This document shows positions 59,797-64,000 of a DNA stretch of 64,000 nt, in pieces. Within the stretch, counting starts at the first letter, position 1. Each line of letters starts with the position of its first letter. Source of the DNA: Amycolatopsis alkalitolerans (GTDB lineage: Bacteria; Actinomycetota; Actinomycetes; Mycobacteriales; Pseudonocardiaceae); the NCBI RefSeq assembly GCF_006152065.1, contig NZ_VDFW01000001.1, forward strand, positions 124,001 through 188,000, written 5' to 3'. The notes beneath the pieces were generated by a model. It made no database searches. It was not told where the DNA came from and was given only the letters and a program-made list of their open reading frames with translations. A program made the translations under genes and the position numbers.

Positions 59797-61264
59797 TCGA
59801 CGACTCCCGCTCGGTTTTTTCGGTTTCTTCGGCGGCGAGCGCGGCTTCCGCCGCCTCCGCCGCGGGTGTGCCCGCCCTGCGCCGGGCCACCCAGCCTTCA
59901 ATGTTGCGCTGCGGTCCGGTTGAGACCGCAAGCGCCCCCGGTGGAACGTTTCGCCTGATCACCGTGCCCGCGCCGCTGTGGGCACCGTCACCGACCTCGA
60001 CCGGGGCGACGAACGTGGTGTCCGAGCCGGTGCGCACGTACGAACCGATGGTGGTGTGGTGCTTGCGCACCCCGTCGTAGTTGGCGAAGACGCTGGAGGC
60101 GCCGATATTGCTGTGCTCACCGATCGTCGCGTCACCGACGTAGGTCAGGTGCGGCACCTTGGCACCCTTGCCGATGTTCGCCTTCTTCGTCTCGACGAAC
60201 GTGCCGATCTTGCCCTGCGCACCGAGCACCGTACCCGGCCGCAGGTATGCGAAGGGGCCGACGTTCGCGTTCTCTCCGACCTCCGATTCCGACCCGTGTG
60301 TGCGCAGCACGCGCGCACCGGCGCCGACCCGCACGTCGGTGAGCGTCGTGTCCGGGCCGACGACCGCGCCCTCGCCGATCGAGGTCGCGCCGCGCAGTTG
60401 CACGCCCGGCTCGATCAGCACGTCGCGCTCGAGGGTCACGCCCGCGTCGAGCCAGGTGGTGGCCGGGTCGACGACGGTGACGCCGGACAGCTGCCAGCGA
60501 CGCACGATCCGGCGGTTGAGCTCGGCACCGAGCACCGACAGCTGCACCCGGTCGTTGACGCCTTCGGTCAGCCACGGGTCGTCGACCACGAGCGCGCCGA
60601 CTTTGCGGCCCTCGGCGCAGGCGTTGGTGAGCACGTCGGTCAGATACAGCTCACCTTGGGAGTTGTCGGTGGACAGCTTCGTCAGGCCCTCGGAGAGCAG
60701 GGCCGCGTCGAACGCGTAGACCCCTGAGTTGATCTCGGAGATGTCGAGCTGGTCCTCGGTCGCGTCGCGTTGCTCGACGATGCCGCGCACGGCACCTTCG
60801 GTGTCGCGGATTATGCGGCCGTAGCCCGTCGGATCGTCGAGAACCGCCGTCAGCACCGTGACGGCGTTGCCGTTCTCCTCGTGCTCGGCGAGCAGGGCGG
60901 CCAACGTCTCGGTGTCGAGCAGCGGTACGTCGCCGTAGCTGACCAGGACCGTGCCCTCGACAGCGGCAGGCAGGGCGTCCAGCGCGCAGGAGACCGCGTG
61001 CCCGGTGCCGTGCTGGACCTCCTGGACGGCGGTGGTGATCGCGCGGCCGAGCGTCTTGCCCAATTGGTCGAGATGCTCGCGGACAGTCTCCCGGCCGTGC
61101 CCGACGACTACCACCAGATCCTGCGGGCCGAGCCCGGCGGCCGCCCGGACGGCGTGTTCGACGAGCGGTCTGCCGGCGATGGGGTGCAGCACCTTCGGGA
61201 TCTTGGAACGCATCCGGGTGCCCTCACCCGCGGCGAGGACCAAGGTGCTCAACGAGCCGGTCAC
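59786..61264 (-). CDS. glmU: Bifunctional N-acetylglucosamine-1-phosphate uridyltransferase / glucosamine-1-phosphate acetyltransferase
   Basis: 492 aa. It makes UDP-GlcNAc for peptidoglycan. The N-terminal pyrophosphorylase has [28 protein letters not shown] and [10 protein letters not shown]. The C-terminal left-handed beta-helix shows hexapeptide repeats ([28 protein letters not shown]) and the acetyltransferase residues in [20 protein letters not shown] and NYDG. A Glu/Ala-rich tail ends the protein. TTGGGAG precedes GTG 61264. Confidence 0.96.
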   Translation of the reverse strand: MTGSLSTLVLAAGEGTRMRSKIPKVLHPIAGRPLVEHAVRAAAGLGPQDLVVVVGHGRETVREHLDQLGKTLGRAITTAVQEVQHGTGHAVSCALDALPAAVEGTVLVSYGDVPLLDTETLAALLAEHEENGNAVTVLTAVLDDPTGYGRIIRDTEGAVRGIVEQRDATEDQLDISEINSGVYAFDAALLSEGLTKLSTDNSQGELYLTDVLTNACAEGRKVGALVVDDPWLTEGVNDRVQLSVLGAELNRRIVRRWQLSGVTVVDPATTWLDAGVTLERDVLIEPGVQLRGATSIGEGAVVGPDTTLTDVRVGAGARVLRTHGSESEVGENANVGPFAYLRPGTVLGAQGKIGTFVETKKANIGKGAKVPHLTYVGDATIGEHSNIGASSVFANYDGVRKHHTTIGSYVRTGSDTTFVAPVEVGDGAHSGAGTVIRRNVPPGALAVSTGPQRNIEGWVARRRAGTPAAEAAEAALAAEETEKTERESSNES

Positions 61265-61308
61265 GGCACTCCCAACCTGCAGACGGGGTCGACTACCGGG
61301 CGTCGATC

Positions 61309-63069
61309 CTACGGAAGCTCTTCCAGGCTCGGCGCCGGGTCGGCCTCCGTCCAGCCCACCGCCCCTTCGCCGGGGATCGCGTTCGTCGTCGCGATCTGGT
61401 CCCCGCCACCGCGTTTCGCCTGGTACATCGCGGCATCGGCGCGTGAGAGCACCTGGTCTGCCCGCTCCTGCGGGCGCAGTGAAACGAGGCCGACGGACAG
61501 GGTTACCCCGTGCGAGAGGTGATGTGGCAGGGACGACACGGCGTTGACCGCGCGCCCGAGCGCCTGCTTCGCCGCCGAGACCGGCGCGCCCGGCAGCAGC
61601 GCGACGAACTCGTCACCGCCGTAGCGGGCCACGATGTCGTCACCGCGCAACGCGTCCCGCACCGTGCTCGCCACGACCCGGAGCACGTCGTCACCTTCGG
61701 CGTGCGAATGCTCGTCGTTGACGCCCTTGAACCTGTCGAGGTCGATCAGCGCGACGGCGAGCGGCTGCGCCGCGGTCGACTGGGACAACGTGCGCAGATG
61801 CTCGTCGAGCGCGCGCCGGTTCGGCAGGCCGGTGAGCGGATCCTGCAGCGCCTGCTGGCTGATCGCGCCGTGCTGGGCGGACAGCCGCTCGTGCTCGCGG
61901 CGGGTGTTCAGCGTCGCGATCTGCGATTCGCGCAGCGACCACAGCTCCAGTTCGAGTGCCGTGGCGTACTCGACGTACGAGTGGAGGTTTTCGCCGCCGA
62001 GCGCGTCTTCGGAGTCCAGCCGGGCCAGCTCGCGGGCCAGGTTGAGCCGCATCGACGGCTGCGAGGTGTCCTCTTCGAGGTTGAGCCGCATGCTCTGCAG
62101 TGTCTTCAGCGCCTCGTCACGGCGGCCTGCGGCATAAAGGCAGCGGGACAGCGCGATGGCCACGATGACCTGCTCGTGCGGGTAACCCGGCTCGACGAGC
62201 AGCCGCTGCAGCCGGTCCACATGCGCGGGATCGGGGACGGCGAACGCGAGCGCGGCGGCCAGCACGCCGACCTGATCGACCGCGGACAGCCCGATCCGGC
62301 GCGGGAACAGCGATTCCGCGAAGGGGGCCTCGACCGCGACGGCCATCGACGCGGCCGTCTCGAACTTCGCGGCCGCCTCGGCGTACCGCTCCACCCGTTC
62401 CAGCCGCAGCGCCCAGCCGAGCAGCATCTTGATCCGGTTCATCAGCTGCAGCGTGATCTCGTGCGGGCCGGCGGTCTCGCGGATCGCCTGGTGTGCCCGC
62501 GCGATGACCTCCTCGGCGGCTTCGTACACGCCGAGCTGGTTCAGCACGAGCCAGCAGTCGATGAGCGCGCTGGCCTGTGTCTTCGCCCATTCCCGGCGTG
62601 GTACCTGCATGTCCGGGCGGTCGGAATCGTCGAGGATCGCCAGCGCGCGGGCGATCTCGGTGAGCGCCGCGTCCTCTTGCGAGGCGAGCACGAGCCGGCG
62701 GCCGCGCAGCGCGTGCGCGTCGGCGCGGTAGAGCGAGAGCCCGTGGCGGCGGGTGTGGGCGAGCATCTCGTCGAGCAGCCGTTCGGATTCGCCGGCCAGG
62801 CCGCGGGTGACGAGCCGGGCGAGCGCCGCCGCGCGCAGCAGTTGCGCGACCAGGATGGGTTCGCCGCGGCGCTGGGTCTCCTCGAGCAGCTCGTCCGTGG
62901 TGCGCACGATCTGCAACTGCTCTTCGTGGTCCGTGTGCTGAACCGCCGCGATCAGTTCGCGCGCGCGCCCCACCAGCCAGGCGTCGGACAACTCGGCCAG
63001 CGCCGGCCTCTTGCTGGTCTCGCTCTCGCCTTGCAGCGGGGCACCCCCTCGCTCGTCGGGGTCGGGCAC
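61309..63069 (-). CDS. Diguanylate cyclase with TPR-like N-terminal domain
   Basis: 586 aa, soluble. Residues 1-410 are Ala/Leu-rich helical pairs that look like degenerate TPR repeats ([54 protein letters not shown]). The GGDEF domain (about 420-570) has [16 protein letters not shown], the active site RYGGDEF, and the RxxD inhibitory site RGDD five residues before it, so product-inhibited c-di-GMP synthesis is expected. There is no EAL domain. It could tie c-di-GMP to an unknown protein partner bound by the TPR part. Confidence 0.9.
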   Translation of the reverse strand: MPDPDERGGAPLQGESETSKRPALAELSDAWLVGRARELIAAVQHTDHEEQLQIVRTTDELLEETQRRGEPILVAQLLRAAALARLVTRGLAGESERLLDEMLAHTRRHGLSLYRADAHALRGRRLVLASQEDAALTEIARALAILDDSDRPDMQVPRREWAKTQASALIDCWLVLNQLGVYEAAEEVIARAHQAIRETAGPHEITLQLMNRIKMLLGWALRLERVERYAEAAAKFETAASMAVAVEAPFAESLFPRRIGLSAVDQVGVLAAALAFAVPDPAHVDRLQRLLVEPGYPHEQVIVAIALSRCLYAAGRRDEALKTLQSMRLNLEEDTSQPSMRLNLARELARLDSEDALGGENLHSYVEYATALELELWSLRESQIATLNTRREHERLSAQHGAISQQALQDPLTGLPNRRALDEHLRTLSQSTAAQPLAVALIDLDRFKGVNDEHSHAEGDDVLRVVASTVRDALRGDDIVARYGGDEFVALLPGAPVSAAKQALGRAVNAVSSLPHHLSHGVTLSVGLVSLRPQERADQVLSRADAAMYQAKRGGGDQIATTNAIPGEGAVGWTEADPAPSLEELP

Positions 63070-63074
63070 GGCAG

Positions 63075-63146
63075 CTCCGCCGCCAGGATTCGAACCTGAA
63101 CTGTCAGAACCAAAATCTGAAGTGCTGCCTATTACACTACGGCGGA
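63075..63146 (-). tRNA. tRNA-Gln (anticodon TTG)
   Basis: A 72-nt cloverleaf on the minus strand: acceptor TCCGCCG/CGGCGGA, anticodon stem TCAGA/TCTGA with loop TTTTGGT (anticodon TTG at 63111-63113), T-arm TCAGG-TTCGAAT-CCTGG. CCA is not encoded. Confidence 0.95.
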
Positions 63147-63243
63147 TCGTGCCTGGTCAGGATACCGATACCGGAAACCGGGCCGGGGCTTGGGGTTGCG
63201 GCCGGTTCTGTGCTCTCCCCAGCGGGCAAAACCTCCTGTACCG

Positions 63244-63265
63244 TAACTTACGCAAACGTAGGTAA
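63244..63265. promoter_or_regulatory. Palindromic operator upstream of the desaturase
   Basis: ACTTACG-CAAA-CGTAGGT (63246-63263), flanked by TA and AA, is an imperfect dyad about 40 bp before the desaturase start. It resembles sites of TetR-type lipid regulators, but no named consensus is claimed. Confidence 0.5.
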
Positions 63266-63304
63266 GGCGACCCTTTCCCGGGTCGTTTTCGCAGGAGGAA
63301 GTGG

Positions 63305-64000
63305 TTGCGCATGACGGCTACGCTGGATCCCACTCCTACCAAAGGCCCGAAACCGCTGATCAATGGTCAGCGCCCGGCCGGCATCCAGTTCGCGGTCTAC
63401 CTCGGGGTGCTCCTGCCGCTGATCGCGCTCGCGGTCGCGGTGCCCTTCGCCTGGGGGTGGGGGCTGAGCTGGGTGGACGTCGGGTTGTTCGTGGCTTTCT
63501 ACGGGTTGTCTGGGCTCGGGATCACCGTCGCCTTTCACCGGTATTTCACGCATGGTTCGTTCAAGGCCAAGCGCTGGCTGCGGATCGCGCTCGCGATCGC
63601 GGGCAGCCTCGCCGTCCAGGGGCCGGTGATCACCTGGGTGGCCGATCACCGCAGGCATCACGCCTTCTCCGACCGTGACGGCGATCCGCATTCGCCGTGG
63701 GCGTACGGCACTTCGCCGCTGGCGATCGCGAAGGGTTTCTGGCACGCGCACATGGGGTGGCTGTTCGAGCGCGACCAGAGCAACGCCGAGCGGTTCGCCC
63801 CGGACCTGCTCAAGGACCCGGCGATCAAGAAGGTCGACGAATACTTCTGGCTGTGGACACTGCTCACGCTGACAGTGCCCGGTTTGCTCGGCGGGCTCAT
63901 CACGTGGTCGTGGTGGGGTGCGGTGACGGCGTTCTTCTGGGCCGGACTGGTGCGGGTGTGCGTGCTGCACCACGTGACCTGGTCGGTCAACTCGATCTGC
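63305..64000 (+). CDS. Acyl-CoA/fatty-acid desaturase (DesA3-like), 5' part
   Basis: The frame is open to the window edge, giving 232 residues from TTG 63305. AGGAGG (63293-63298) is six nt from TTG 63305 and twelve from ATG 63311, so TTG is slightly preferred. Two hydrophobic pairs alternate with iron-binding His boxes HRYFTH (near 75), HRRHH (near 118) and the start of the third, HHVTW, at the edge. This is the membrane delta-9 desaturase family, which inserts a double bond into stearoyl/palmitoyl-CoA using O2. Confidence 0.93.
   Translation, partial: MRMTATLDPTPTKGPKPLINGQRPAGIQFAVYLGVLLPLIALAVAVPFAWGWGLSWVDVGLFVAFYGLSGLGITVAFHRYFTHGSFKAKRWLRIALAIAGSLAVQGPVITWVADHRRHHAFSDRDGDPHSPWAYGTSPLAIAKGFWHAHMGWLFERDQSNAERFAPDLLKDPAIKKVDEYFWLWTLLTLTVPGLLGGLITWSWWGAVTAFFWAGLVRVCVLHHVTWSVNSIC

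Overview
The window is high-GC DNA from an actinomycete, most likely a Pseudonocardiales member close to Amycolatopsis. This is inferred from codon usage, many GTG/TTG starts, short leaderless promoters, families such as PMT, RpfB, F420/LLM oxidoreductases and Ser/Thr kinases, and gene order. The housekeeping backbone follows the order I recall for Mycobacterium tuberculosis Rv1002c-Rv1018c: pmt, rsmI, pabB, then metG, tatD, rpfB, rsmA, then ispE, a fatty-acyl-AMP ligase, pth, rplY, a lipoprotein, prs and glmU. I place no transposase, integrase, prophage or CRISPR array here.

Layout. 0-6.4 kb: truncated PLP decarboxylase, TetR + SGNH hydrolase pair, a GH20 hexosaminidase with a large internal deletion but a surviving DasR-like site, a propionyl/acetyl-CoA synthetase and a membrane Ser/Thr kinase. 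6.4-11.4 kb: pmt, rsmI, a quinone-oxidoreductase-like MDR protein and pabB. 11.4-40.7 kb is a catabolic and transport island between pabB and metG. It holds a G1 peptidase, a NitT/TauT-type ABC importer divergent from a CitAB/DctSR-like two-component system, a DUF4185 protein, an IclR-linked aldolase/cupin/DUF6282/MFS module, a GH25-like protein, an acyclic-terpenoid-type (Atu-like) acyl-CoA carboxylase operon with two paralogous TetR regulators, a secreted hydrolase, and a DrrAB-type exporter with its PadR regulator. 40.7-46 kb: metG-tatD-rpfB-rsmA. 46-51 kb: a second insertion with a SAM riboswitch, a cysteine-codon leader peptide and an orphan degenerate MetN-like protein, then a methyltransferase/HxlR pair and an MFS exporter/TetR pair. 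51-61 kb: ispE, ABC-F, acyl-AMP ligase, a DivIVA-motif protein, pth, rplY, a lipoprotein, prs and glmU. 61-64 kb: a diguanylate cyclase, tRNA-Gln(TTG) and the start of a fatty-acid desaturase.

How parts work together. The 24.3-35.9 kb block reads as one pathway: a CoA ligase activates a branched acid, a dehydrogenase desaturates it, a biotin-dependent carboxylase and a hydratase process it, and AtuA-type and TIGR03084 proteins accompany them. Four related near-palindromes lie at its promoters and near the second TetR, so one TetR regulon is likely. The most unusual locus is 46.03-47.31 kb. There a SAM aptamer can hide the ribosome-binding site of a short peptide rich in Cys and Arg codons, upstream of a MetN-type ABC/NIL protein that has lost most catalytic ABC motifs and has no permease or binding-protein partner. 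The rpfB leader also contains two mutually exclusive pairings, one of which closes the start region.

All functional calls come from reading sequence by eye. No database search, alignment or folding program was run.
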